Origin: Lyophyllum atratum
Taxonomy: Eukaryota > Basidiomycota > Agaricomycetes > Agaricales > Lyophyllaceae
DNA length: 64,000 bases
Assembly (NCBI GenBank): GCA_014905825.1
Contig: JACGCN010000026.1
Location: 558,001 to 622,000 of the forward strand
Direction of reading: 5' to 3'
The notes under the pieces are model-generated. The model was not told where the DNA came from. It saw nothing but the letters and a program-made list of their open reading frames with translations, and searched no databases. The position numbers and the translations under genes are program-made. Below, one piece after another: positions 56,401 to 64,000 of the stretch (within the stretch, counting starts at the first letter, position 1; each line of letters opens with the position of its first letter).

Positions 56401-58200
56401 GAAGGAATGCCCATTATCTTGCGCAACAAAAACATATCCACAGAACTGGGTATCACCAATGGCTCGGCAGGCTTTCTTCGGAAATTCACAACTCAAGTAT
56501 GCTCTGCAGGTTATACATATTGCACTGGTGCCATTGTAGAGATTCCCACAAGTAAAGTTTTGCTTCCTGGCTTGCCTCCCAAGCACTTTCCTATTGAACC
56601 GCTGAATTGGACATTTTCCGCTAACATTCATCTGCCCTCTGCAGAGCATCTAGAAAAAACAAAACAGCGTGTGACAAGAAGCCAGTGTTCCTTTCAGCCG
56701 GGGTTTGCAAGCACTGGTCATTCCGCTCAAGGTAAAACACTGCCTTCTATCCTCTGCTGGCTTCATGACGGTGGTTTCGCAGCCTATGTTGCAGCGTCGA
56801 GACCTAATACCCGCTTTGGCTTAGTAACAGTTGAAAAGGTGACACTGACTAATTTGAATAAACCCCTTCCTTATGATTTAGTGTTTGAAGCCAAGAGACA
56901 TGAAATTATGGAGCACAACACCTTCGTTGCTCATAACTTTAAGGTTGGAAATTTCATTCCTGTTCCCGATGCAGAAGGCGAGTATAGAAAGTCCCAAAAA
57001 ATCGGAAGACCCACTTTTCCAGAACCTGACCCACCAAAAAGGAAGAATCAGAACACTAATGCGGCCGCACGCAAAAAATTAAAAGGAAGTCACACTCACG
57101 TGCACGGCGCCCAGTTAGAGCCTGCAAATGCGCTAAACAAGCGAAAATCACTTTCACCGCCTCTGCAGCTGCGGCCTACTAAAAAGCAAAAATCAATGGA
57201 AGAATGCAGTGCTACACCTGTTCTGCACAGGTACTGCTCTCCTGATGTTAGGAATACAAGCGCATGGCCTCTCATGCCGCAAGGCTTCCAATGGGACTCG
57301 CAAAACTGGTCCTGCGCGTACGACTCAGTCCTCGCTTGCTTTCTATCAATGTATCTTCAGCTTGATAACATTGAGCGGCAAAAGTGGGTATCTCTCAACG
57401 TGTGGAGATCATTTCTTGGTGAGCAGTTTGATATACTATTGCACCCGGATTCTGCTATAAATGCGCCTCACATAATGAACGCACTGCGAAATGCATTCAG
57501 GAATGAATTGTTTGCCTGTAAACCCGACTTATTTCCTCGAACAGGTCCCATAGCTATTAGTGCAACTGACATCACTGCCATGATTGACGACCACCCAAAG
57601 TGGCGCAACATGATACACACTACTCACTGTGATACCTGTGGCACAAGTACAAAAACAGCTGTTGAAGTCCTTGACTTTGGCTTTTGCCCATCACCGGGCT
57701 CGGAAGCGGGAATTGAACCTACTCCCTACACAACCCCGCAGATGTGGATAGACTTATATATTGCTAAGGCTATGCGCCGCGCATCCCCCACTTCCAAGCT
57801 GGCTATCCAAAATTGCACTAGAGAACATCAGCAACACTGTACTAGTGCGCTACAACAGTTCCTTGTGTACGAAGATATTCCTACATCCATCACATTTGAA
57901 ACAAGCTTCTCTCTCTCTGTGCCTCTGTATCCCACAACTGAAATCACTCTATATTCAGCTACCGGATCTCATAAACTTGCTCTTAGAGGCATAGTCTACG
58001 TTGGGAGCAATCATTTCACAGCCCGCACTCTCGACAAAACTTCAATATGGAACTACGATGGGGCGCAGCACAATGGCTGCCCTCAGTTCTACAGCACCCA
58101 TGACAATGCTGCATGTATTCGACGGGATCTGACCGAAAGTGAAGATGGTGCTATTGTGCGAAACATGCATCTATTAATATACGGAAAAGTCGGGCAGTAA
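50464..58200 (+). CDS. Helitron RepHel transposase with C-terminal USP-like peptidase domain
   Basis: A single intron-free frame of about 2,578 aa; first ATG at 50464 (MFPLIKFPCVLSRVIDNDLC). N-terminal half: a Cys-rich element (CASCSRSQKHSP; NLCSDCHSELQKGKIPRFAL) and HKFKDLTWVEEMTCAIYRN, as in fungal Helitrons. The Rep part has the HUH motif RGVFHAHYVMW (His999, His1001) and the two-Tyr motif AAMFYITDYITK (Tyr1169, Tyr1173). The helicase part has Walker A LLSGPGGTGKTHVVK (from residue 1668), Walker B VIVLLIDEVSLLS (about 1760), and later GFASTGHSAQGKTLPS (motif V/VI region) with YVAASRPNT. A C-terminal domain (about 2270-2560) carries NWSCAYDSVLACF, a CDTCG element and GSNHFTARTLDKTSIWNYDG, the Cys- and His-box pattern of ubiquitin-specific proteases. 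No frame disruptions, so possibly active. Confidence 0.93.
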   Translation: MFPLIKFPCVLSRVIDNDLCPPHDTECCIDDFPQYFDALYHPDLHPETFLNAESVCDWLSSIFTEYSPLPCTPFLTYFAKSSFHVCNLLTRSVLTLPYFQISSSSFHPSSVLSLFAPTPCSSSHPTWFYFQKSHYLQSLHDLPRTVLLHAFKHLHLVLPHKYNKHSLILALFHHFIQHRMHCLSISNTQLLNSLPSSLLLNTETPYHVLVYHNTILKFGEVITHSLLKPQSLSKNSIIYAQHINLLQQLLSVTNEVSSPLSAKQFSKKKLASVMNGLHPSRRISFSHSHVSRCTAVITSFRERCESLMSCTLSQLHDFLYCYLPTSAENFPNSFDASVCLLLQVEYTESVFSALTKSRTLRQQQFNKSARAALRSEQATLEHARQQQIISAWPTVPNEDVVFDCLRNYRAGSMWTAPPTCASCSRSQKHSPVNTFNISTASAARDLNIYLLTCFDERFSRDFSSLPGICEGLMLDAAGIVTHADTVSVNLCSDCHSELQKGKIPRFALANHLYRGQLPHKFKDLTWVEEMTCAIYRNTAYVSRLYGSSDPSQARVFRGNTCAHDMNVVSTATALPLTPTQVNDMLSVVFIGPGQYKKKCLENMFRVRKSKIWDFLVWLKDEAQNPLYQNITLEKRHCDMYPDDDILPGVEERTVHDAYLNPEQTFENETAGFQDHPALQVTDEDPSADDPIIFLEHMGVSDPENVKLHGRTFTASALHTLIKKPSEQPDLIIHRGSRAVPEYENPKLFPGMYPTLYPYGIGGFEDRTRPTPLALEAQANYCLDLADRSFRYHHSFMFVLLNIIQRRTGHLHTSLSVKNSRFKPVAEKLLSISPETLNAVAVHLEKEGTVAQLSPDEKQVLDLLNEVNTVSAKIPGSHGAKIRARNEIRNYVAYFGVPMLYFTANPNAAHSPLFQVIYGDTSVNLDDRFPKLASSTQRALRLAKDPVAAVDFFEFSIKCIFQYLFGWDYETGQSSPNGGILGHLAAFYGSPELTDRGVFHAHYVMWPLGALNPNELHARLKSDPAFDAKLFAYLETIIHHHFPDIEIAIEKDYEPRAARPPHAPTKLRTEADSNQWKALFDTEIKKCGEVLQRHTCQNVCHKYGSIDCRFQFPHELVPKSYFDPNTNSLYLRCQDATVNYFNPHILVYCRHNHDLKCIVSGKAAKAAMFYITDYITKTSMKTYEMLSLLSKAVLRTSSQSNPSDSPAAKAKSLLYKCLAQFTKQQQIHAQQAAWYLRGHRDSIPSHNTVPMLSSLLLLHVKKSLHTSAHNTSTGDQDATAEEPVNDIEDVSLRISTDSEGNLRTMTQVDDYIYRDSALAHICFYDFVQRFRIESKGRQTPHNFDKARLGTYRRYELLHPHKLCNTHQLVEHTNFERGDGTQLLIPRVIGLSIPRTTAPSYPLFALSHFKPFAFNNALLNPNESATDILSTFEFSDLGKTVLKNWEAIHECEDERDAERLSKKEAATRESKAMTRAMAGVDDELFLEPSADFAHKDFLLSAELLRLHASNWLTTPPQNPELNRDTAPPPQSLPEITAQNLKIWKAAIAEQEKAMITTRRNTLDPNNQLDVPAHDNPAETELGTETIIDSVAQSAHIPATEATATGLAPSLETRDHMLDRIITEDTLNYKQSIAFKIISKAYFKYIDDEREGKNRIDSHDYKPYLRLLLSGPGGTGKTHVVKSVRKVMNATGDGHKIRFLAPSGSAAALIDGMTIHKGLSIKVAKTGKGKGNRAAGDIDEDYSVLLSVRNRTNLRDEYKDVIVLLIDEVSLLSAQLLSEVDHALRFAKGNNEFFGGILVIFSGDFYQYPPVGGSPLYSPIGNAQCDSEKELMKRLGRMAWKSVTEVVNLEEQQRMKGDPEYAESVLRLRKRECTQTDADLFNSRVMKSFDNPHGIDMSSQQYLSATAIVSTNFLRQGINMQKALANNSDKGKDSHTNNFVIAAAHDTAHGNTIPEPSREHLLKLDTSKLAHEGALPGYVSLYEGMPIILRNKNISTELGITNGSAGFLRKFTTQVCSAGYTYCTGAIVEIPTSKVLLPGLPPKHFPIEPLNWTFSANIHLPSAEHLEKTKQRVTRSQCSFQPGFASTGHSAQGKTLPSILCWLHDGGFAAYVAASRPNTRFGLVTVEKVTLTNLNKPLPYDLVFEAKRHEIMEHNTFVAHNFKVGNFIPVPDAEGEYRKSQKIGRPTFPEPDPPKRKNQNTNAAARKKLKGSHTHVHGAQLEPANALNKRKSLSPPLQLRPTKKQKSMEECSATPVLHRYCSPDVRNTSAWPLMPQGFQWDSQNWSCAYDSVLACFLSMYLQLDNIERQKWVSLNVWRSFLGEQFDILLHPDSAINAPHIMNALRNAFRNELFACKPDLFPRTGPIAISATDITAMIDDHPKWRNMIHTTHCDTCGTSTKTAVEVLDFGFCPSPGSEAGIEPTPYTTPQMWIDLYIAKAMRRASPTSKLAIQNCTREHQQHCTSALQQFLVYEDIPTSITFETSFSLSVPLYPTTEITLYSATGSHKLALRGIVYVGSNHFTARTLDKTSIWNYDGAQHNGCPQFYSTHDNAACIRRDLTESEDGAIVRNMHLLIYGKVGQ

Positions 58201-58376
58201 ATCACAAGTGATTGCCTTGCTGGAATGCACAAAAGCTAACCCGAATACTCCAAAATCGCGAGTAATACCGCGCCAAACACTCTCAAGTCCTTTCCTGAGA
58301 CATCTTGTCATATGGCAAATTTGCTACATAGCTTCATACCACTGCGTCCTCGCACCAATTATTAACATATAACGTA
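58201..58376. other. Short convergent spacer
   Basis: 176 bp between the Helitron stop and the - strand gene. I did not find a convincing terminal hairpin plus CTRR to define the Helitron 3' end. Confidence 0.35.
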
Positions 58377-59878
58377 TCAGGCGTAGACTTCGTCATCACT
58401 CTCATCTAATGCAGCTTCAGCACCTGCACGGTTGAATAGTCCAGCGACATATTTCTTCCAAACACCAGGGAGTCGGTTGGATGCAACAAAAGACAGTCCT
58501 CGCTGGCAAAACGTCGGCTTCACATCGCAAGGATGGACATCGGGAAGGCTCGTGCCGTGTTCCTCCTCGGGGATCCAAATAATGAGTGTGTTAGCTGCTG
58601 CCTGTATGCGTATACCATATCGGGCAAGGTAAAAATGGCACCCAGCCTCGACGCCTTGGTTGCGAGACAGCGTCCATGACGCTGCATATGTATGTGGTTG
58701 TTTCTCCTTGTGAGTAGCACTGGAAATGCAACGGGAAGATATTAGTGTGCTATTATGCAAAGCATATGACGAGCAGCGTACCGGGAGTAATTCTGGCCAA
58801 AGACACCCGTCGGAGGTGCAAGTTCAACGTTGTGAAAGTCGAACGAATGCTCTCCAACATCTACTGAATAGGTGCCCCTCTGCTGACCCGGTGCCCCACA
58901 CATCTCGCCGTTACCATCCATCCGCTTCAGCTGAGTAGTGTTGAGATATTTATCGAAATCGCCAATGATTTCTTCCGGAAGCCTTGCGCGCATCAGCTGC
59001 CACGCCAAAGCAAACACGGAACTGCACTTCACGTCCGACTCTATGACTGATGCAGCATCTGCGGGCTTGCGCAGCAAGTTTCGGACCCAATCAAAATGCG
59101 GCTTGCTCCGCGCTCCAGCAGAGTATCCGATCTGGATGAGTTTCCCTGGATCTTCCATCTGCATATGTTCATCACTAACATGTATGTGGACAGCTGATGT
59201 CAAACGCACCCGTATATTCTTCCGCTGAGAGATCGCTTCTGCAACAATAGCTTCAGCCCACGCAACCACATCTTCGTCTGGGCAGAAGTTGCGGATGACC
59301 ATCCCCACGATTCGCCCCGTCGCATCAACGAAAATGACGCTCTCTTCGGGTCCGACATCGTACATGAGCTTTGACAAGTCCACGCGGTGGATTGGCAGCC
59401 TCCGCTTCCGGCGATCTGGCTGAGTGCCCAATCGAAAGAATTTGTCCCATTTCCCAAAGCTCGAGCTGGTCTCTGAGATGATTTCACCCAGCGGCGGATA
59501 TGCCTCTGAGAGCGGAGCGACAACCTTCGTAGGAATTTTGCTGAGATACTCTGCGCGATTGAAGTTGTTGGAATTAAGTCCCATGTTCCTAATGAAGCGA
59601 ACTCTTGCTCGGCGCTCCTTCTTCTGCGAAGTTTGGCACTCTTGCAGCAGATCTGATAGCACGCTAGGAACAGTTGCATGGCCCTTGCACCAAGACCAGA
59701 ATGTCCGGATGCCTCCCTGGCTGTCCAAGTGGCAAGAAATGTCGTGGGCGGCTGCAAGCTCCCGGACGCGGTTGGTGAAGGCTAGACTGTTTCCATTCCG
59801 CAAGAATTCCATCGCTAAAGCATCGCCAGCCACCAGTTGAATCGTAGCATCCCGGCGGAGAGTGTCCTTTTTGGCCAT
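58377..59878 (-). CDS. Two-exon protein with 2OG-Fe(II)-oxygenase-like C-terminus
   Basis: First ATG at 59878 (MAKKDTLRRDATIQLVAGDA). The frame is open further upstream to 59929 only with a non-ATG start. The N-terminal two-thirds is not recognised (GGIRTFWSWCKGHATVPSVL; PEESVIFVDATGRIVGMVIR). The single intron (GTACGC donor near 58782, acceptor before 58719) joins GVFGQNYSR to ATHKEKQPHTYAASWT. HKE (codons 58712-58704) followed by GIRIQAAANTLIIWIPEEEH, HGTSLP (His at 58559-58557) and a later Arg in CQRGLSF fits the HxD/E...H...R pattern of double-stranded beta-helix oxygenases such as the Tet/JBP-like proteins that accompany transposons in Agaricomycetes. Activity and family membership are inferred. 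Stop 58377. Confidence 0.6.
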
Positions 59879-60121
59879 GCGTCCAGGAGGTTGAGGTTTG
59901 GGACTGCACTGTTCGAAGTCAGCCAGCAAACAACTTCGATGCTGCCACCGCCTCCACCTCCTGCCACGGTGCTTCGCATCTGCTCCCTGCAGCCCAAGCT
60001 CTGCATACTTAGGTGCTTCTTCACTACATCTTGGCCCACGCCAGATTCTTGGTGCTGATCACTCTCCGTGTGCGGCAGTGACTGGGTTGCAGCGCAGACC
60101 GCTCTGCAGCCGATGTGTTCC
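59879..60121. other. Upstream region of the oxygenase-like gene
   Basis: 243 bp between the predicted start and the 161-bp array; GC-rich patch (59940-59960) with CCACCGCC words. No gene recognised. Confidence 0.35.
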
Positions 60122-61871
60122 CCACCACGGCCTTGGTAGGTCAGTTCTCATCCAATATCTTTGGTCTTGGGCTTTTTCTGAACCTATTCCTGCAGTAGAA
60201 TTCGGCTATGCCCTCCCTGGAACGACCCACCCACTCAGTTCATTGCAGGAGGCCGAAAATTTCGATTTTGGGGTATATCATGCCACCAGGGCCTTGCCAG
60301 GTCAGTTCTCACTCAATAGTTTCGGTCTTGGGCTTTTTCTGAACCTATTTCTACTGCAGAACTCGGGTATGCTCCCCCTGGAACGACCCAGCCTCTCAGT
60401 TTGGTGCAGGAGGCCGAAAAAAGCGAATTTGGGGCACACCAGGCCACCAGGGCCTTGCCAGGTCAGTCCTTCTTCAATAACTTCGGTCTTGGGCTTTTTC
60501 TGAACCTATTCCTGCAGTAGAATTCGGGTATGCCCTCCCTGGAACGACCCACCCACCCAGTTCATTGCAGGAGGCCGAAAATTTCGATTTTGGGGTATAT
60601 CATGCCACCAGGGCCTTGCCAGGTCAGTTCTCACTCAAAGACTTCGGTCTTGGGCTTCTTTTGACTTTATTTCTACTGTAGAACTCGGGTATACCCTCCC
60701 TAGAACGACCCAGCCTCTCAGTTTGGTGCAGGAGGCCGAAAAAAAGCGAATTTGGGGCACACCAGGCCACCAGGGGCTTGCCAGGTCAGTTCTTCTTCAA
60801 TAACTTCGGTCTTGAGCATCTTTTGAACCTATTTCTACTGTAGAACTCGGGTATACCCTCCCTAGAACGACCCAGCCTCTCAGTTTGGTGCAGGAGGCCG
60901 AAAAAAGCGAATTTGGGGCCCACCAGGCCACCAGGGCCTTGCCAGGTCAGTTCTCACTCAATAGTTTCGGTCTTGGGCTTTTTCTGAACCTATTCCTGCA
61001 GTAGAATTTGGGTATGCCCTCCCTGGAACGACCCACCCACTCAGTTCATTGCAGGAGGCCGAAAATTTCGATTTTGGGGTATATCATGCCACCAGGGCCT
61101 TGCCAGGTCAGTTCTCACTCAAAGACTTCGGTCTTGGGCTTCTTTTGACTTTATTTCTACTGTAGAACTCGGGTATACCCTCCCTAGAACGACCCAGCCT
61201 CTCAGTTTGGTGCAGGAGGCCCAAAAAAGCGAATTTGGGGCACACCAGGCCACCAGGGCCTTGCCAGGTCAGTTCTTCTTCAATAACTTCGGTCTTCAGC
61301 ATCTTTTGAACCTATTTCTGCTGTAGAACTCGGGTATACCCTCCCTAGAACGACCCAGCCTCTCAGTTTGGTGCAGGACGTCGAAAATTTCGAATTTGGG
61401 GCATATGAGGCCACCAGGGCCTAGCTAGGTCAGTTCCCCTTCAAAGACTTCGGTCTTGGGCTTCATTTGACTTTATTTCTACTGGAGAACTCGGGTATAC
61501 CCTCCCTAGAACGACCCAGCCTCTCAGTTTGGTGCAGGACGTCGAAAATTTCGAATTTGGGGCATATGAGGCCACCAGGGCCTAGGTAGGTCAGTTCCCC
61601 TTCAAAAACTTGGGTCTTCAGCTTCTTTTGACTCTATTTCTACTGTAGAACTGGGGTATACCCTCCCTGGAACGACCCAGCCTCTCAGTTTGGTGCAGGA
61701 CGTCGAAAAAATCGAATTTGAGGCGTATGACGTCGCCAGGGCCTTGCCAGGTCAGATCTCCTTCAATATTTTTGGTCTTCGGCGTTTTCTGAAGCAATTC
61801 CTGCTGTAGAACTCTGGTATGCCCTCCCTGGAACGACCAAGCCTTTCACTCCATTGCAGGAGGTCGATGAA
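60122..61871. repeat. 161-bp satellite array, 11 units
   Basis: Units start with CCACCAGGGCCTTGCCAGGT at 60122, 60283, 60444, 60605, 60767, 60928, 61089, 61250, 61411, 61572 and 61733 (first and last diverged), period 161-162 bp, plus a decayed half unit to about 61941. Three tail types (A, B, C) alternate as A B A B B A B C C C. The period is not a multiple of three, so open frames through it are incidental. Confidence 0.95.
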
Positions 61872-62153
61872 CTGTGATGCCGTCAGGGCGTACCTATGCC
61901 AGTTTCAAGTTATTGCCCTCTGTTTCGGGCTTTTTCGAATCCTGCGTCTCTTTCGAACTCATTTCCTTCTGCCACGGGCTTTCCGCAATCAACTTCAGAT
62001 GTCACGCTTTCATTGTGCTCCAAATCGTGTATTACCAGATACAAGCCGAAAGTCAACCTAGCTGCGTGTCCATATCTGACGGCAGAGCTGAGTGCAAGGT
62101 CGTCATGGATAAATTACATTCTGCAACTGTGACTTCCTTGTTTCTCTCATGAG
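61872..62153. other. Decayed satellite edge and spacer
   Basis: Half-unit similarity to about 61941, then no recognisable feature up to the 3' end of the next gene. Confidence 0.4.
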
Positions 62154-63641
62154 TTATCTCATCTCCTTCGCCACTCTCTCGAGTGCGCTTGGCAACGATA
62201 GGCACAACTTCTTCAAGCTTATTGTAGTATGACTCCATTGACAGGGAAATGATCGCACCTCGCTTCCAATGCGACTCAACCTTAGAACTGAGTCCAAGCG
62301 AGACAGAGGCACATACGACCGACCGACTTTGACTGCATGGAAACACATGGATATTTCAGCAATATGCCCCTTCCTAAAAGACGCTGGAGGTGTGGAAGCC
62401 TTCTTGCCTCCGCTGCAAGAACATGTTAGTGGGAAAGTCATGCGTGAGAGGTAAAAACACACCCATGAGTATCGGGAACGACTTCCAGAAATTCCACAAT
62501 GTTATCATCTGTAAACACATATTCCCCTGCACCCAAAATGTCGTGGAGTACTCGATCAGGATCATATCCATCAGGTATGTCTGCAGTGGAGAACACATTT
62601 TGCTCCAACGGCGTGATGAACCGTGTGCCTGCGTAAAGTGCATCTACGCCCCCAACCGTATGAGCATTCAGTGGACGCAACTGGCCCTCCTGCAGATGCT
62701 CGTCAAAATACTGATGAATCATCGCCAGAGCCTTCAAAGCTCTCTGGAACTGAGGATTCTCGAAAGCGACAAGTGAAACAGACATCATGATATCGCGACG
62801 ATTGGCTGGATTGAACCTGTAAAGTCGGATGTTGAGACACAATAAATCTCTGCAGACGGGCAAAGCACGCACTTTGCATATTTAGTGATTGGAGGCAACA
62901 CAGTAGCACCGATAATGCCAGACACATCCAGCACCACTTCCTCTCCTGTGCCACGCCATTCCAAGAACATGTAGCCACCTGGCTTCGACTGAACTTGAAA
63001 CTCCTGTCGCACTTTATCCAGCGTATTGTATTTGCAGAGCTGAAATGCACCATGCTCTGGTGATGTCTCTCGTATATTGCACCAACGGTCAACCCACGCT
63101 CCTACAATCAGCTGGTATTAACAGCAGTCCATGGATGGAGGTGAGGAATTCATTACGCACGACATTGCTTATCATTGAGCACATTCACTAATATGCCTGG
63201 AGGAAGTTCGACGGTGCGTGGCATGTTCAAACAGAGTAAGAACTGGGAGAGTGTGCAAGCACCTGTATATTTGCAAATGGTGCATGGACCTGGGCGTCGA
63301 TGCACCCTTAAAAAATTCCTGTATGACGAATACAGGTACATGTTTATTCCTCCGATCCGAGTCCTATGCAATACTGCAACCTGTTTCCCCAGTCAGCGTC
63401 CACTATCACTGGATATTACTATTCTACACATACCCTGCTTCTCCTCTCAGCAGCCATTTGTTATGGATATCGCGAGCATCGTTGAGTGGGCCATGAATGA
63501 AGGCCCATGCTTGCTCCAATGGCTGACGCCAAAAAGCACGGCTATGATCGAGATAGGTAAGAAATTTTGAGAAAAAACAAGACCCCTGAAAACTGACCGA
63601 TCAGATCCTCTTTTTACGCTATAAAGACCTGTGCGTCGCAC
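62154..63641 (-). CDS. Unrecognised multi-exon protein
   Basis: Exons are followed by in-frame splicing on the - strand: a probable upstream exon with QPLEQAWAFIHGPLNDARDI and HNKWLLRGEAG (about 63560-63450), then PRTVELPPGILVNVLNDKQC, joined to RAWVDRWCNIRETSPEHGAF (after a GTGCGT intron near 63118-63156), then QVQSKPGGYMFLEWRGTGEE with VVLDVSGIIGATVLPPIT, RFNPANRRDIMMSVSLVAFE with NPQFQRALKALAMIHQYFDE, and a last part KVGRSYVPLSRLDSVLRLSR. No family recognised; the wording (R-DIMMSV-L-FENP) is like basidiomycete transposon-neighbour proteins, which is only an impression. Both the start and the last exon boundary are uncertain (stop at 62154 or, in another frame, 62053). Confidence 0.5.
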
Positions 63642-63805
63642 GCCAACAGTGTTCTGAGCATTCGATGTCGACTAGAAGCAACAGGTACGCCAACATTGAA
63701 TGAACAAAAATGTTCCTAGTGCTGATGCACTTTCCTCCATGTCAGAGGCCCCAAGCCTAGTGAAGGCCCTTTAGTGGCAGATGCAGGAGCAGCTGCGAGC
63801 AGGTA

Positions 63806-64000
63806 AGGTAGGTGCCATCCATACCTGTCCAACGTCACGTGAGGTTACTTTACCGTGACATTTTTAGTCTAAACGGGAATCAGGCTGAAGATTGGAGCAT
63901 TGAAGGACATCACACTCGAAATACGAAAATCGGAGACGGTCATATTAGAAATATGTACTCCAGAATGTAGGATTATAAAGGGATTTAAGATATCTTGAGA
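63806..64000 (+). mobile_element. Left end of a second TA-flanked element (truncated by window)
   Basis: AGGTAGGTGCCATCCATACC from 63806, preceded by TA (63804-63805), matches the left end of the element at 40700 through about 60 bp (AACGTCACGTGAGGTTACTT against ACATCACATGACGTTACTTC, then GTGACAT); GAAAATCGGA recurs in both. The right end lies beyond the window. Confidence 0.6.

Noticed and set aside
59879..59929. Extended N-terminus of the oxygenase-like protein
   Set aside because: It would start at a TTG codon at 59929; the first ATG is at 59878.
59898..60503. Open frame running through the 161-bp satellite
   Set aside because: The period is not a multiple of three and the frame breaks in later units; no independent coding signal.
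60122..61871. CRISPR-like array
   Set aside because: Units are long, contiguous and without unique spacers; the genome is eukaryotic.

Overview
The window is nuclear DNA of a mushroom-forming basidiomycete (Agaricomycetes). Genes are split by many 45-65 nt GT-AG introns, are packed on both strands with 0.2-1 kb spacers, and include fungal and basidiomycete-typical families (THI6 fusion, TTC39/IML2, PalI/SUR7, two-domain lectin-like membrane proteins, a fungal RepHel Helitron). There is no sign of bacterial organisation. All coordinates of multi-exon genes are spans from predicted start to predicted stop; introns were placed by eye.

Left part (1-19.3 kb): an Hsp110/SSE1 chaperone gene with a step-type heat-shock element, tRNA-Asn with a 9-nt intron, a head-to-head pair of paralogous long-helix proteins resembling ClyA/HBL-type pore formers, a HIT zinc-finger snoRNP assembly factor, a membrane O-fucosyltransferase-like protein, a TAPT1-family membrane protein, an unknown low-complexity protein, and the replication licensing gene CDC6 preceded by three ACGCGT (MCB) boxes.

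Middle (19.2-48.97 kb): a 2.7-3.0 kb tandem duplication starts inside the last codons of CDC6 and carries two copies of a secreted/single-pass membrane protein gene. It is followed by SPO11 (meiotic double-strand breaks), a C2H2 zinc-finger gene, a BTB protein, an RGG-box protein, the bifunctional thiamine gene THI6, a lectin-like membrane protein, a SUR7/PalI protein, a small TA-flanked inverted-repeat element, a CPS1-type M20 carboxypeptidase, a seven-unit minisatellite, a tiny four-exon metallothionein and a TTC39/IML2 TPR protein.

Right part (49-64 kb) is accessory and repeat-rich: a 443-bp MITE with perfect 8-bp target duplications, a very large intact Helitron RepHel protein (about 2,578 aa) carrying an unusual C-terminal USP-like cysteine-peptidase domain, a gene with a 2OG-Fe(II)-oxygenase-like end, an 11-copy 161-bp satellite with incipient higher-order structure, an unrecognised multi-exon gene, and the left end of a second TA-flanked element running off the window.

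The most noteworthy items are the spliced metallothionein with its upstream repeat array, the Helitron/oxygenase/satellite block, the traceable tandem duplication out of the CDC6 tail, and the two regulatory-site clusters (HSE, MCB).
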